From a virus, in the IMG/VR virus record IMGVR_UViG_3300032288_002427, positions 1 to 28,887 of that record: a stretch of DNA of 28,887 nt, one strand, 5' to 3'. This document shows positions 1-7,148 of this stretch, piece by piece. A model generated the notes under the pieces. The model saw nothing but the letters and a program-made list of their open reading frames with translations. It made no database searches and was not told where the DNA came from. The position numbers were made by a program, and so were the translations under genes. Numbering within the stretch: the stretch's first letter is position 1; each line of letters begins with the position of its first letter.

Positions 1-1
1 G

Positions 2-205
2 GCAAGAAAGGGCGCGTTTCTCGTCAGGCATTTCTCGTCTAACGCCCCCGGCGCGTTTGCAAAGCCAAATGGCGACCCCACCAACCGTGCGCTGGGCGCT
101 GCCCGCTGGGGCGAGCCGATCCCCAAGAACGACAAGGATCGCGCCGCGCTCTACCAGAAGGGCAAGCGCATGCTAGAGGCGTATCAGAAGGCGAACAAGA
201 AGTGA
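2..205 (+). CDS. C-terminal end of an unidentified phage protein (5'-truncated)
   Basis: An open frame enters from the left edge and ends in TGA at 203-205, giving the last 67 residues (start ARKGAFLV, end AYQKANKK). The visible part holds a conserved-looking stretch, APGAFAKPNGDPT, then ALGAARWGEPIP and a lysine-rich helical tail. I do not recognise the family. Lying immediately before membrane and lysis genes, it is probably the last gene of the tail/structural module, but that is inferred from position only. The next gene starts inside its stop codon (GTGA overlap), so the two are translationally coupled. Confidence 0.7.
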   Translation, partial: ARKGAFLVRHFSSNAPGAFAKPNGDPTNRALGAARWGEPIPKNDKDRAALYQKGKRMLEAYQKANKK

Positions 206-450
206 CGCAGCGAGACATAGAAGTGCTTCACGCCCGACTTGAGGAAGCGCACAAGACGATGGAGCACGCTAAGGAGCAGCTAGACCGCATTGAGGAATTG
301 GCATCAGCGACTAATGGTCGCGTCCGCGAATTGGAGTTGTGGCGAGCACGATGGCAGGGTGCTGCTACTGCAACTCGCTTTGCATGGCTTCTCGCTGGCG
401 GCGCAGTAACGGCTATCATCATCGACATCGTCCGCAACTTCGGAGGATGA
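202..450 (+). CDS. Coiled-coil plus single membrane helix protein, XhlA-like / putative lysis protein
   Basis: This is an 82-residue protein starting with GTG in a 4-nt overlap with the gene before. Residues 1-45 are charged and heptad-like (RLEEAHKTMEHAKEQLDRIEEL). Residues 58-77 form one hydrophobic helix (FAWLLAGGAVTAIIIDIV) near the C-terminus. A soluble coiled coil followed by one C-terminal membrane anchor is the layout of XhlA-type holin-associated proteins, and the gene lies about 1.5 kb ahead of the endolysin. A role in membrane-linked lysis is therefore reasonable but unproven. A tail-associated membrane protein is the main alternative. Confidence 0.7.
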   Translation: MTQRDIEVLHARLEEAHKTMEHAKEQLDRIEELASATNGRVRELELWRARWQGAATATRFAWLLAGGAVTAIIIDIVRNFGG

Positions 451-454
451 AAAC

Positions 455-682
455 ATGGGCCTGCTTGATGAAATCGTTGCCGAGCAAGATGAGGCTCGGT
501 GCAAGTTCGCAAGGATCCTTGATGAATTGGATCCAGATGATCGTGCAGGTCTTGAGCAGGCTCTTGCCCGGCCCGACATCACCAAGATCAGCATCGTTAA
601 CGTCCTGACTCGCAAGGGCCACTCCGTGGACCGCGACACCATGTCGCGCCATCTAAGAGGCAAGTGTGTCTGCTTCCGATGA
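455..682 (+). CDS. Small helical protein of unknown function
   Basis: A 75-residue protein with a good start context (GGAGGATGAAAACATG). It is acidic in its first half (EIVAEQDEARCKFARILDELDPDD). The second half, ITKISIVNVLTRKGHSVDRDTMSRHLRG, looks like a helix-turn-helix or winged-helix fragment. It overlaps the following phosphoesterase gene by 17 nt, which argues for co-expression. A DNA-binding role is a guess from the C-terminal pattern; no family is recognised. Confidence 0.7.
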   Translation: MGLLDEIVAEQDEARCKFARILDELDPDDRAGLEQALARPDITKISIVNVLTRKGHSVDRDTMSRHLRGKCVCFR

Positions 683-1685
683 ATTCAGCGCAGAGCAGCG
701 CGTTGCGGAGTTGGAGCAAACAGCCCGGCGACTGCAGCGTCAGCTTGCACAGGCAAAGGCAAAGACCGCCGACCTCATCGCTGCCGTCTATGAGGCCGCC
801 CACGACGCCGCGATGGTCTCGGGCATTCCTAGCCCGGTCGCTGCTCCGAAAGCAGACCGCCGCAAGGGCGGAGAGACAGCGCTTCTCCACATGACCGATA
901 CTCACGTTGGAGCGGTTACGCCGACGTTCAACACGGAGATTGCTCACAAGCGCATCCGTGAGACGGTCGCCAAGACCGTGAGCCTTTCCGAGATCCAGCG
1001 AGCGGATCATCCCGTCAACGAGTGCGTCCTTATGCTTGGCGGGGACCACATCGAACAGACCGCTCAATTTGCAAACCAAGCGTGGGGCGTCGACTCCACC
1101 ACCTTTGCACAGGTGTTCAACGCTGCCTCGTATCTGCAGGAGGCCGTCCTCACCCTGCTTGCCAACTTCCAGAAGGTCAGGATCTATTCCGTTCCCGGCA
1201 ACCACGGTCGTGTTGGGAAGGGGAAGGGACGCGCAAGCGTGGAGTACGAGTCCGCAACCAACTGGGACTCAATCCTGTTTCAGATCATGCGCGACCAACT
1301 CAAGGAGCAAGATCGGCTTGAGTGGAACGAGTCCGGTGAGTGGTACGAGATCGTTCGGATCGGTGAATACCGAGCGCTGCTCCATCATGGCGACACCATC
1401 CGTGGCTTTGGCGGGAACATCCCGGCCTATGGCATCCTGCGTAAGCACCTGTCGTGGAGCGCCGGGGTGATGCCAGAGTTCCGCGATGCATACCTCGGCC
1501 ACTTCCACATCCCCATGTCGCTGCCACTGGCAAATGGCCTTGGCAGAGTGTTTGTCACTCCGTCGCTCGTCAGCGACAGTTCGTATGCAAAGGAATGGGT
1601 CGCCAGCACCAGTGTCCCCGCGCAGCGCCTTCACTTCATTCACCCCACGCGAGGCGTGACTGGAGAGTTCCTCCTGTGGGTTTGA
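666..1685 (+). CDS. Calcineurin-like metallophosphoesterase
   Basis: A 339-residue protein starting at GTG 666, just downstream of an AAGAGG. The first ~45 residues are a coiled coil. The rest carries the ordered metal-binding motifs of the calcineurin-like superfamily: DTH at 78-80, GGDH at 125-128, GNHG at 178-181, HHGD at 240-243 and GHFH at 278-281. It should hydrolyse a phosphodiester or phosphomonoester using two metal ions; the substrate cannot be told. Many phages carry such an enzyme, and DNA- or nucleotide-directed activities are known in the superfamily (MRE11/SbcD, MPPED-like). It lies between a small unknown gene and the lysis genes and is overlapped at both ends. Confidence 0.92.
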   Translation: MSASDEFSAEQRVAELEQTARRLQRQLAQAKAKTADLIAAVYEAAHDAAMVSGIPSPVAAPKADRRKGGETALLHMTDTHVGAVTPTFNTEIAHKRIRETVAKTVSLSEIQRADHPVNECVLMLGGDHIEQTAQFANQAWGVDSTTFAQVFNAASYLQEAVLTLLANFQKVRIYSVPGNHGRVGKGKGRASVEYESATNWDSILFQIMRDQLKEQDRLEWNESGEWYEIVRIGEYRALLHHGDTIRGFGGNIPAYGILRKHLSWSAGVMPEFRDAYLGHFHIPMSLPLANGLGRVFVTPSLVSDSSYAKEWVASTSVPAQRLHFIHPTRGVTGEFLLWV

Positions 1686-1951
1686 CGCCAGATGAAGTGG
1701 TGCAGGCGGAGAACCTGTGGCCCGCCGTTGCAGCACAGCTTCCGAGCGCTATTCGCACTGCCCAAGCGCTGATCCTTCGACCGCCTGATGACCTTGTACG
1801 ATCACTTCCGATTCGTTACGAGATGGGCGAGAAGTTGTATAAGCGAAATTTCGTCCATTGGTCCGAGGAGCAGTTCGACCAAGAAATCGCGTGCGAGATT
1901 GCAGATGTTTTCCTGTACCTCGCGCTCAAGCGAGTGATGTACGGAGGGTGA
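1676..1951 (+). CDS. Small helical protein, faintly MazG-like
   Basis: GTG 1676 is chosen as start because GGAG lies 8-10 nt upstream, whereas TTG 1682 lacks a placed ribosome site. The product is 91 residues and overlaps the phosphoesterase by 10 nt. It is mainly helical and ends in EQFDQEIACEIADVFLYLALKRV, which resembles the ExxE/ExxD metal-binding helices of MazG/dUTPase-type pyrophosphatases. The match is short and the usual second motif is not clear, so the function should be treated as unknown. It runs into the endolysin gene one base later. Confidence 0.75.
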   Translation: MGLTPDEVVQAENLWPAVAAQLPSAIRTAQALILRPPDDLVRSLPIRYEMGEKLYKRNFVHWSEEQFDQEIACEIADVFLYLALKRVMYGG

Positions 1952-1952
1952 G

Positions 1953-2717
1953 ATGACGCCGGGTGAGAAGGTCGCAGCAAGGGCTCAACGCTATGCGGGC
2001 GTCGAAGAGAACCCTCTCGGCAGCAATTCGGGCAAGCCGTACCCCGAGAAGTGGCAGGCAAAGTGGGGGATGGGCACCGGCTGGCCGTGGTGCGGAGCCT
2101 ACGCGGACGCGATGTATGACGAAGCGGGCGTTGACGACGACAACATCGGACACCCCTCCACGGCTGTGATGTACGAGCGGGCAAAGTCCCGTCCCGGATC
2201 CATCGTTGCGCGGGCAATCCCCGGCGCGTTCATCCTGTGGCCCGGTACCCACGTCGGCATCGTCGTCCGTGACCTTGGCAACAACACCGCGCTGTGCATT
2301 GAGGGCAACTCGGGCGATGGAGTGCGCTACCGCACGCGGGCCTACGGCCCCGGCACCGGTGCAGTCATCGTTGCGCCGGAAGCCGTGAGGCTTGGTCATA
2401 AGCCGTCCGCTCCCGAACGCGATTACTTCCTCGGAGACGACAATGCCAAGCCGCGCATCGTTGGACCGTGGCGTACCCGCGAGAAGCGAGAGAAGGCGCT
2501 CTCCGGCGTCAAGGCGCACGTCCGTCGCTTTCGCTCCGGTGGGAAGTTCTACGCCGAGGTTGGTACGCCGAAGGTGTACGGCCCGTGGGCAAAGGCAAAG
2601 CAGCGTGACGAGGCCCGCAAGATTTTGGAGGACCGTCTTGGCAGGCGGCTCCGTCCGTTCTCGCGTCCGACGAAGGGCGCACCCGCTCAAGCCGATGACC
2701 TCGGCAAGACCACTTAA
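1953..2717 (+). CDS. Endolysin with N-terminal CHAP domain
   Basis: A 254-residue protein. Residues 5-130 fit a CHAP (cysteine/histidine amidohydrolase/peptidase) domain: catalytic Cys47 in WPWCGAY, His100 in WPGTHVGIV, and polar residues of IEGNS at 116-120. It should cleave amide bonds of host peptidoglycan at the end of infection. The C-terminal ~120 residues are basic and contain two similar blocks, VGPWRTREKREKAL and YGPWAKAKQRDEAR, which may be a repeated wall-binding unit. There is no signal peptide, so release depends on a holin. The putative holin gene follows 10 nt downstream. Confidence 0.9.
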   Translation: MTPGEKVAARAQRYAGVEENPLGSNSGKPYPEKWQAKWGMGTGWPWCGAYADAMYDEAGVDDDNIGHPSTAVMYERAKSRPGSIVARAIPGAFILWPGTHVGIVVRDLGNNTALCIEGNSGDGVRYRTRAYGPGTGAVIVAPEAVRLGHKPSAPERDYFLGDDNAKPRIVGPWRTREKREKALSGVKAHVRRFRSGGKFYAEVGTPKVYGPWAKAKQRDEARKILEDRLGRRLRPFSRPTKGAPAQADDLGKTT

Positions 2718-2727
2718 AGGAGATTCG

Positions 2728-2976
2728 TTGCAGGCAGTTCCGTGGGGCAAGGCATCGTGGATTGGTCTGATCGGCGCGTGCGCTGCTGCGCTCGCTCCCA
2801 TCTTTTCCTCGCTGCCGACAACGTGGGGCGCGACCATCGCTGCGGTGCTCGCTGGGATTACCGTGATCGGTCGACAGCTTCAGGCCGTCGTGCTTGGTCC
2901 GGTGGATCCGCTGGTTCTCGTTGACGAGGAGCCGGTCGTGCCTGACGACTTTCCCGAGGCTGACCCCTCTCAGTAA
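2728..2976 (+). CDS. Holin, two transmembrane helices
   Basis: An 82-residue protein from TTG 2728, with AAAGGAG 8 nt upstream. Two hydrophobic segments are seen, about residues 9-27 (WIGLIGACAAALAPIFSSL) and 31-50 (TWGATIAAVLAGITVIG), followed by an acidic tail (DEEPVVPDDFPEADPSQ). Size, topology and position directly after the endolysin fit a phage holin that opens the inner membrane for the CHAP enzyme. The assignment rests on topology and context, not on a sequence family. Confidence 0.85.
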   Translation: MQAVPWGKASWIGLIGACAAALAPIFSSLPTTWGATIAAVLAGITVIGRQLQAVVLGPVDPLVLVDEEPVVPDDFPEADPSQ

Positions 2977-3164
2977 TGAGGTGTCGGGCATGCAAACAGG
3001 ACGGAGCAAGGGTTCGCCGTAACCTTGTCCTGTGTTCGACATGCCATAGACGGCTAGAGGCATCGATCAAGAGTTGGCGATACACGCTGGAACGCGATCT
3101 TGCGATCATGGTCGCCTTCGACGCATACTGCGCTTCTCGTGACGAGCGCACCGCCATTAAATAA
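2976..3164 (+). CDS. Small zinc-ribbon protein
   Basis: A 62-residue protein whose ATG overlaps the stop of the holin (TAATG). It has CRACKQDG at 3-10 and CSTCHRR at 20-26, a CxxC...CxxC pair 14 residues apart, followed by a basic helical tail. This is a single zinc-binding knuckle. The role is unknown; nucleic-acid binding is typical of such folds. It is the last gene of the lysis operon and is followed by a hairpin. Confidence 0.75.
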   Translation: MRCRACKQDGARVRRNLVLCSTCHRRLEASIKSWRYTLERDLAIMVAFDAYCASRDERTAIK

Positions 3165-3183
3165 TTGACGGCTGTCGATTCTC

Positions 3184-3208
3184 TGTGTGTGTTGTTTCTA
3201 CACACACA
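3184..3208 (+). terminator. Hairpin after the lysis operon
   Basis: TGTGTGTGT and ACACACACA pair as a 9-bp stem around a 7-nt loop, 20 nt after the last lysis gene. There is no clear T-run after it, so intrinsic termination is plausible but not certain. The next gene begins a new transcription unit. Confidence 0.5.
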
Positions 3209-3273
3209 CTCTCTCTCCATCCCAATTATAAAATAGCCTACCGATTAGGTGAAGTCAAGGGCTGCGGCAGAAC

Positions 3274-3320
3274 CTTTACAATCGCTTGCCCATTGACTTT
3301 CGCTTGCAATCCGGTAGCCT
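3274..3320 (+). promoter_or_regulatory. Promoter for the first early regulator, with inverted TTGTAAAG box
   Basis: TTGACT at 3293-3298, a 16-nt spacer and TAGCCT at 3315-3320 make a sigma70-like promoter. Upstream, CTTTACAA at 3274-3281 is the reverse complement of the TTGTAAAG box found before most early operons. CTTGC at 3285 and CTTGCAA at 3303 are further copies in inverted orientation. The first gene downstream (3370) encodes a winged-helix protein, so autoregulation is possible. Confidence 0.55.
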
Positions 3321-3369
3321 TCCTAGAACAAGTCACCATGAGGGAGACTTCGGAACTCAAGGAGAGAGT

Positions 3370-3819
3370 ATGGAAACGCTTGTTGAGAGCCTCGTTGGCG
3401 ATGCCACCGGGCTGCTGGATCGTAAGCAGGAAGCCGAGCGTGTGTACGAGCAGGCGCGTGCTGAGGTTGAGCGTGCGCAGATCACTCTGTCCCGAGCGCG
3501 AGCGGACATGAACGAGGCACGCACGCTCCGCGCCGAGGCCCGCAAGGAGTGGCATGAGACTGTTCGTGCCAGCCGCAAGCCGCGTCAGAAGAACATCGTC
3601 CGTCGTGTCCTTGCCTCGCTGAAGGGTTACGACACTGGAGCGACCCGCAAGGAGATCATCCAGTTGACGGGCATCGACCCCACCAGCGTCAGCACCACCC
3701 TGACGCGCTGCAAGAAGGCCGGGTTCGTCGTCCGTGACGGCGAGGACTTCAGCGGCCTGTGGGTGATCACCAAGGCGGGATGGGAGTGGCTGGACAGCGA
3801 TGCTCCGATGCCGCAGTAG
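3370..3819 (+). CDS. Coiled-coil winged-helix regulator
   Basis: ATG 3370 follows AAGGAGAGAGT, and the 149-residue product has two parts. Residues 8-70 are a long charged coiled coil (ERVYEQARAEVERAQITLSRARADMNEARTL region). Residues 78-145 form a MarR-like winged helix: ATRKEIIQLTGIDPTSVSTTL (helix-turn-helix), then TRCKKAGFVVRDG and LWVITKAGWEWL (wing). It is the first gene of the early region, behind a promoter that carries copies of the shared TTGYAAG box. It is therefore a leading candidate for the factor that reads those boxes; this link is inference. Confidence 0.8.
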   Translation: METLVESLVGDATGLLDRKQEAERVYEQARAEVERAQITLSRARADMNEARTLRAEARKEWHETVRASRKPRQKNIVRRVLASLKGYDTGATRKEIIQLTGIDPTSVSTTLTRCKKAGFVVRDGEDFSGLWVITKAGWEWLDSDAPMPQ

Positions 3820-3825
3820 CAACGA

Positions 3826-3859
3826 TGCGGGCGGGGGAAATGTAAAGCCTCCGCCCGCA
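3826..3859 (+). terminator. Strong hairpin after the regulator gene
   Basis: TGCGGGCGG (3826-3834) pairs with CCGCCCGCA (3851-3859), a 9-bp GC stem 7 nt after the stop codon of the gene at 3370. The 16-nt loop contains the TGTAAAG box of the next promoter. No T-run follows. Confidence 0.5.
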
Positions 3860-3903
3860 CGCTTGCATCTACTCCGCCATTGAGTAGTGTGTCTATTGCA
3901 AGC
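3841..3903 (+). promoter_or_regulatory. Early promoter of the shared TTGTAAAG family
   Basis: TGTAAAG 3841-3847, then 15 nt, then -35 TTGCAT 3863-3868, a 16-nt spacer, -10 TAGTGT 3885-3890, and TTGCAAGC at 3896-3903. It serves the gene starting at 3925. Confidence 0.7.
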
Positions 3904-3924
3904 AGTCACCACGGAAGGAGAGAG

Positions 3925-4104
3925 ATGACACTGAAAGAAGCCCAGCACGCCGCAGACAAGGCTTGGGCCGAGTCGGTGGCCAACCCCTCTCCCGCTACAC
4001 GCGCCGCAAGCCGCGCCGCATTTGAGACGCTGGTCGCGGTACAGCACGTCACACCATCATGGCTGGAGTGGAGGGGATCGCCCGACACCCAGCCTCGTCA
4101 CTAG
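3925..4104 (+). CDS. Small hypothetical protein
   Basis: A 59-residue protein with start AAGGAGAGAGATG. It is an alanine-rich helical protein (KEAQHAADKAWAESVAN, AASRAAFETLVAVQ) with no recognised domain. It is the first gene of a rightward cluster running to about 5609 behind the 3841 promoter. Confidence 0.7.
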   Translation: MTLKEAQHAADKAWAESVANPSPATRAASRAAFETLVAVQHVTPSWLEWRGSPDTQPRH

Positions 4105-4113
4105 GAGAGAGAC

Positions 4114-4317
4114 ATGACCCCTACCACCTACACCGTTACCCTGACTGTCGACGTTCCGATCTACGGCACCGGCCCCAGCCCCGAGGACTACCTCAAGGCA
4201 GTCATGGCGCAGGGCGCAGCCGAGGAGATCGCCATGTACGACGAGGACGACTTCGACATGCTTTGCAGCCACATCGCAGCAGGCAAGATCAAGGTCTCCT
4301 ACAAGGAGGCAAAGTGA
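4114..4317 (+). CDS. Small acidic hypothetical protein
   Basis: A 67-residue protein with start AGGAGAGAGACATG. It begins with a beta-like stretch (TYTVTLTVDVPIYG) and continues acidic and helical (AAEEIAMYDEDDFDML). The N-terminal pattern resembles small two-strand/helix proteins common in phages; no function is recognised. The next gene starts inside its last codons (GTGA overlap). Confidence 0.75.
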   Translation: MTPTTYTVTLTVDVPIYGTGPSPEDYLKAVMAQGAAEEIAMYDEDDFDMLCSHIAAGKIKVSYKEAK

Positions 4318-4520
4318 TCCCCGCTATCGACAAGAAGGGAAACACGGTCGGCTGGCTCCGCCAGAGCGGCAGCAAGTGGATCGGCTACATGACTAAGGAC
4401 GATGCGCTTGCCAATCGCTACCCGGTGGGCTTTGGATCGCAGGAGGATGCGTTGCACGGCATCAGCCAGATCCTTTCCGAGATTCGCGCCGAGCACGCCT
4501 TTGAGAGAAGGTACGCATGA
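4314..4520 (+). CDS. Small hypothetical protein
   Basis: A 68-residue protein from GTG 4314, with AAGGAGG 4 nt upstream and a 4-nt overlap with the gene before. It has a GWLRQSGSKWIGYMTKDDAL beta-hairpin-like part and a helical C-terminus. No family is recognised. Confidence 0.7.
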   Translation: MIPAIDKKGNTVGWLRQSGSKWIGYMTKDDALANRYPVGFGSQEDALHGISQILSEIRAEHAFERRYA

Positions 4521-4542
4521 TCCTTGGTGGTGTTGAACGCTG

Positions 4543-4800
4543 ATGTTCTGGAACAGAGTCCTTAGTTGGGATGGATCGCGTGCCCGCTACCAGTCAAACA
4601 AGGACGGGCGCTGGTACACGATTGAGCAGGACGACTTGGGCGTTTGGGTGCTGCGCGTCAGCGTTGCTCATGGCTGTCCCGGCGCGGTGGAGTTCCGGCA
4701 CAAATGCTCAACCCTGAACCGGGCAAAGGAGATCGCTGAGCAAATCTCCAAACAGGAAGTTGCGCGTGGAAATGTTGTCGCCATCAGGTTTGGCAAATAG
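4543..4800 (+). CDS. Small hypothetical protein
   Basis: An 85-residue protein with repeated aromatic beta-type segments (SRARYQSNKDGRWYTIEQDD, GVWVLRVSV) and a C-terminal helix (LNRAKEIAEQISKQEV). The ribosome site is weak. The general layout is a small alpha/beta fold with no recognised function. Confidence 0.65.
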   Translation: MFWNRVLSWDGSRARYQSNKDGRWYTIEQDDLGVWVLRVSVAHGCPGAVEFRHKCSTLNRAKEIAEQISKQEVARGNVVAIRFGK

Positions 4801-4843
4801 CAGCAGGACGACCGACTACTCTTGACAAGACGGGAGGGCTACT

Positions 4844-5134
4844 TTGCCTATTAACAGCACAAGTGTCACGGTGACAACGACGACTTCTCTTCTCCTCTCT
4901 GAGTTGCGTGGTCGTCGGATGGTTGTGTTCAGCAACGAGACTGGACACAAGTTGCACGTCGGAGGCGCAGACGTTGTTGACGGAACGGGCATCCCGATTG
5001 GCACTGGCGAGAGGCTGATCGTTCAGCAGCAGCACACGAACGACGGCACGCCGGGGCAGGCATGGTACGGGCGCGTTGATTCCTCAAGCGGGCCGTGCAT
5101 CGTGACGTGGGCCATCGAAGACTCAACCGATTAG
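4844..5134 (+). CDS. Beta-rich protein, first of two tandem paralogs
   Basis: A 96-residue protein from TTG 4844, with GGGAGGG 5 nt upstream. It starts PINSTSVTV and ends VTWAIEDSTD. The next gene starts PIHSTTITF and ends VIWATEDSTD, so the two are tandem duplicates that have diverged in the middle. Both look all-beta, with a GG-rich centre (LHVGGADVVDG). Small beta-sandwich proteins of this type in phages are often virion decoration or fibre-associated, but this pair lies among early genes. The function is unknown. Confidence 0.8.
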   Translation: MPINSTSVTVTTTTSLLLSELRGRRMVVFSNETGHKLHVGGADVVDGTGIPIGTGERLIVQQQHTNDGTPGQAWYGRVDSSSGPCIVTWAIEDSTD

Positions 5135-5142
5135 GAGCAGCA

Positions 5143-5472
5143 TTGCCGATTCACAGCACGACGATCACCTTTGACGGAACTGCTCACCAGCAGATTCTCC
5201 CCGACGACAAGAGCCGTCGCTGGTACATCATCCAGAACTACTCCATGGATAACCTGATTGTTGGCGGTGCTGCTTACGACGGTGACGGTGACGGTCTGGT
5301 TCTCAACGCTCAGTACGCGGTCGGCGCTGCCGCCCCGGCCAACGGCGGAACGCTTGAGGTCAGGCAGGGACACGAGAACGACAAGACCCCTTGCCACGCG
5401 GTGCGAGGATTCGTTGAGGGTTCGGGTGGCGACGTCAAGGTCATCTGGGCAACTGAGGATTCGACGGACTAA
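5143..5472 (+). CDS. Beta-rich protein, second of two tandem paralogs
   Basis: A 109-residue protein from TTG 5143 with AGGAG upstream. It shares its N-terminal pattern and the terminal xxWAxEDSTD with the preceding gene, and has a longer middle part including DGDGDGL (a possible metal-binding loop), AAAPANGG and EVRQGHENDKTP. The preceding paralog has IVQQQHTNDGTP at the equivalent place. This supports homology along the whole length with an insertion in this copy. Confidence 0.8.
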   Translation: MPIHSTTITFDGTAHQQILPDDKSRRWYIIQNYSMDNLIVGGAAYDGDGDGLVLNAQYAVGAAAPANGGTLEVRQGHENDKTPCHAVRGFVEGSGGDVKVIWATEDSTD

Positions 5473-5609
5473 TGAACTGCCCTGCGTGCAAGTGGACAAC
5501 CGAGCACGACCATCCTCGTTGCCCCGGATGCGGACTGGATTTTCCTCCTACTCCACCGTCGCATAAACTACTTGCAACAAGTCAAGAAGTCAAGGGCTCC
5601 GCTAAGTAA
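5472..5609 (+). CDS. Tiny zinc-ribbon protein
   Basis: A 45-residue protein whose ATG overlaps the preceding stop (TAATG). It has CPACKW at 3-8 and CPGCGL at 17-22, a classic zinc-ribbon spacing, followed by a proline-rich linker and a basic tail. It is the last gene of the 3925-5609 cluster. The role is unknown. Confidence 0.65.
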   Translation: MNCPACKWTTEHDHPRCPGCGLDFPPTPPSHKLLATSQEVKGSAK

Positions 5610-5631
5610 GAAAGAAATAACCTGAAAACGC

Positions 5632-5688
5632 TTGACCTTCTTTGCCTGCCGAGGTAGGGTCTCCCTAACGCGATTGAAAAGCAATCGC
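5632..5688 (+). promoter_or_regulatory. Promoter and 5' leader hairpin for the DUF932 gene
   Basis: -35 TTGACC 5632-5637, a 17-nt spacer and -10 TAGGGT 5655-5660. Ten bases later GCGATTG (5670-5676) pairs with CAATCGC (5682-5688) around a 5-nt loop, at or near the 5' end of the transcript. This unit lacks the TTGTAAAG box. Confidence 0.7.
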
Positions 5689-5706
5689 CACCACTAGGAG
5701 AGAGAC

Positions 5707-6681
5707 ATGAGTCACGCGATTATGGATAGCGACCACGCCTTCTACGGAGGCAACAAGGCTGCTTGGCATGGCCTCGGAACGGTCATTGAGGACGACGTCG
5801 TCAGCGCCAAGGAGGCTCTGGAATACGCCCAGATGGACTGGGAGGTCGCCAAGCACCCGCTGTACGCTAACTACAACGGCGAGCGCATCAGCATCGACAA
5901 CAAGAAGGCGCTGGTACGCGAGGACACCGGCGACGTACTTTCCATTGTCGGCAACGAGTACGAGATCGTCCAGAACCGCGACGCCTTCGGATTCCTTGAC
6001 GAGATGCTTGGCGGGCCGGACATGCGATTCCACACGGCGGGCAGCCTGTACGACGGTCGCAAGGTCTGGATCCTTGCCCGGCTGGACCGCGAGATCATGA
6101 TCGGCGGCGACCCGGACGAGAAGGTCGACCCCTTCCTCGCGCTGGCTACCAGCCACGACGGCAGCATGCCGGTCAGCGTCTGGATGACGCCGGTTCGGAT
6201 CGTCTGCCAGAACACGCTCACCTACAGCCTCGGCAAGGCCGGGCGCTGCTGGAAGGGACGCCACACCCGCAACGTGATGACGCGGGCGCAGGAGGCTCGG
6301 GAGATGCTCAACCTGACCAGCGTTTACTTTGACACGCTGCAGGAGATCGGAGACGCCCTGATCACCAAGAAGCTGACCGGGGCACGCATGAACGACCTCA
6401 TCACTGCGCTGCTTCCCCTCCCCGGAGGAAAGAGCGACAGCGAGGTTGAGGAAGGACGCGGCAAGACCATCATCATGAACCGCCGCGAGGCGATCTGGGA
6501 GGCGCTGGATGCCGACGACCTTGCCAACGTCAACGACACGGCTTGGGGCTTCCTGCAGGCAGTAGGGGACTGGGACGACCACATCCGCTTCGCAAAGAAC
6601 GACGACAAGCGAGCCGACCGAGTCCTTTTCGGATCCAACGCCTACAAGCAGCGGGCGCTTGACCTTGCCCTCAACGCCTAG
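5707..6681 (+). CDS. DUF932 / phage-plasmid-like protein (TIGR03299 type)
   Basis: A 324-residue protein with start AGGAGAGAGACATG. The opening (SHAIMDSDHAFYGGNKAAWHGLG) and the block VLSIVGNEYEIVQNRDAFGFLDEM are hallmark parts of the DUF932 family found in phages and plasmids. Its biochemical role is not established. It is transcribed alone, with its own promoter and terminator, and has strong codon bias, which suggests high early expression. Confidence 0.9.
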   Translation: MSHAIMDSDHAFYGGNKAAWHGLGTVIEDDVVSAKEALEYAQMDWEVAKHPLYANYNGERISIDNKKALVREDTGDVLSIVGNEYEIVQNRDAFGFLDEMLGGPDMRFHTAGSLYDGRKVWILARLDREIMIGGDPDEKVDPFLALATSHDGSMPVSVWMTPVRIVCQNTLTYSLGKAGRCWKGRHTRNVMTRAQEAREMLNLTSVYFDTLQEIGDALITKKLTGARMNDLITALLPLPGGKSDSEVEEGRGKTIIMNRREAIWEALDADDLANVNDTAWGFLQAVGDWDDHIRFAKNDDKRADRVLFGSNAYKQRALDLALNA

Positions 6682-6689
6682 GCAGAGCC

Positions 6690-6724
6690 GGGGCGCATCC
6701 TCCGGGGTGCGCCCCTTCTCGTTC
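6690..6724 (+). terminator. Rho-independent terminator after the DUF932 gene
   Basis: GGGGCGCA (6690-6697) pairs with TGCGCCCC (6708-6715), followed by TTCTCGTT. It closes the single-gene DUF932 transcript. Confidence 0.85.
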
Positions 6725-6727
6725 CAT

Positions 6728-6792
6728 TTGTAAAGACTGTCACCGTACCCCTTGCATTACAAGACCAGCGAGGTAATCTGAACTTGTAAGCA
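6728..6792 (+). promoter_or_regulatory. Early promoter of the shared TTGTAAAG family
   Basis: TTGTAAAG 6728-6735, 16 nt, -35 TTGCAT 6752-6757, 16 nt, -10 TAATCT 6774-6779, and TTGTAAGCA 6784-6792. It serves the genes at 6812 and 6972. Confidence 0.75.
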
Positions 6793-6811
6793 AACAAAGG
6801 GAGACGAGGAC

Positions 6812-6970
6812 ATGGATTACGACTACGCAGACGACTGGAACGACTGGGCCAAGGAGCAGGAGGCGATGGATTACGAGGAGGCCGCTGAGGCCCTCGGCCT
6901 GAGCCTTCCGATGTCCTACTGCATGGCCGACCGGGTCCGCAGCCTGACCTACCAGCAGCCGGAGGCCTGA
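6812..6970 (+). CDS. Very acidic small protein
   Basis: A 52-residue protein starting with GGGAGACGAGGACATG. The first 30 residues are extremely acidic (MDYDYADDWNDWAKEQE, MDYEEAAEAL). No domain is recognised. The next gene begins two bases later and has the same MDYxD opening and acidic character, so the two may be diverged duplicates. Highly acidic early phage proteins sometimes mimic DNA; that is only a possibility here. Confidence 0.75.
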   Translation: MDYDYADDWNDWAKEQEAMDYEEAAEALGLSLPMSYCMADRVRSLTYQQPEA

Positions 6971-6971
6971 C

Positions 6972-7142
6972 ATGGACTACTACGACGGACCCTGCGGACG
7001 CGACCTCGCTGACATGGACGCCGAGGTTGAGTACGAGAACATGCAGCAGGAGTACGCCTACGAGGCTGCCTGCATGAAGTTGGGCATCCTTCCTTGGGGC
7101 AGGAGCGGCGACGGCGAGTACGCTTTCGACCAGCCAAACTGA
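6972..7142 (+). CDS. Acidic small protein
   Basis: A 56-residue protein from ATG 6972, one base after the preceding stop. It starts MDYYDGPCGRDLADMD and continues with an acidic helix (EVEYENMQQEYAYEAACM) and a short LGILPWGR segment. It is co-transcribed with the gene at 6812. No function is recognised. Confidence 0.7.
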   Translation: MDYYDGPCGRDLADMDAEVEYENMQQEYAYEAACMKLGILPWGRSGDGEYAFDQPN

Positions 7143-7148
7143 TTGCAC

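Noticed and set aside
597-1205. Long minus-strand frame opposite the phosphoesterase
   Set aside because: The + strand carries ordered metal-binding motifs; the antisense frame has none.
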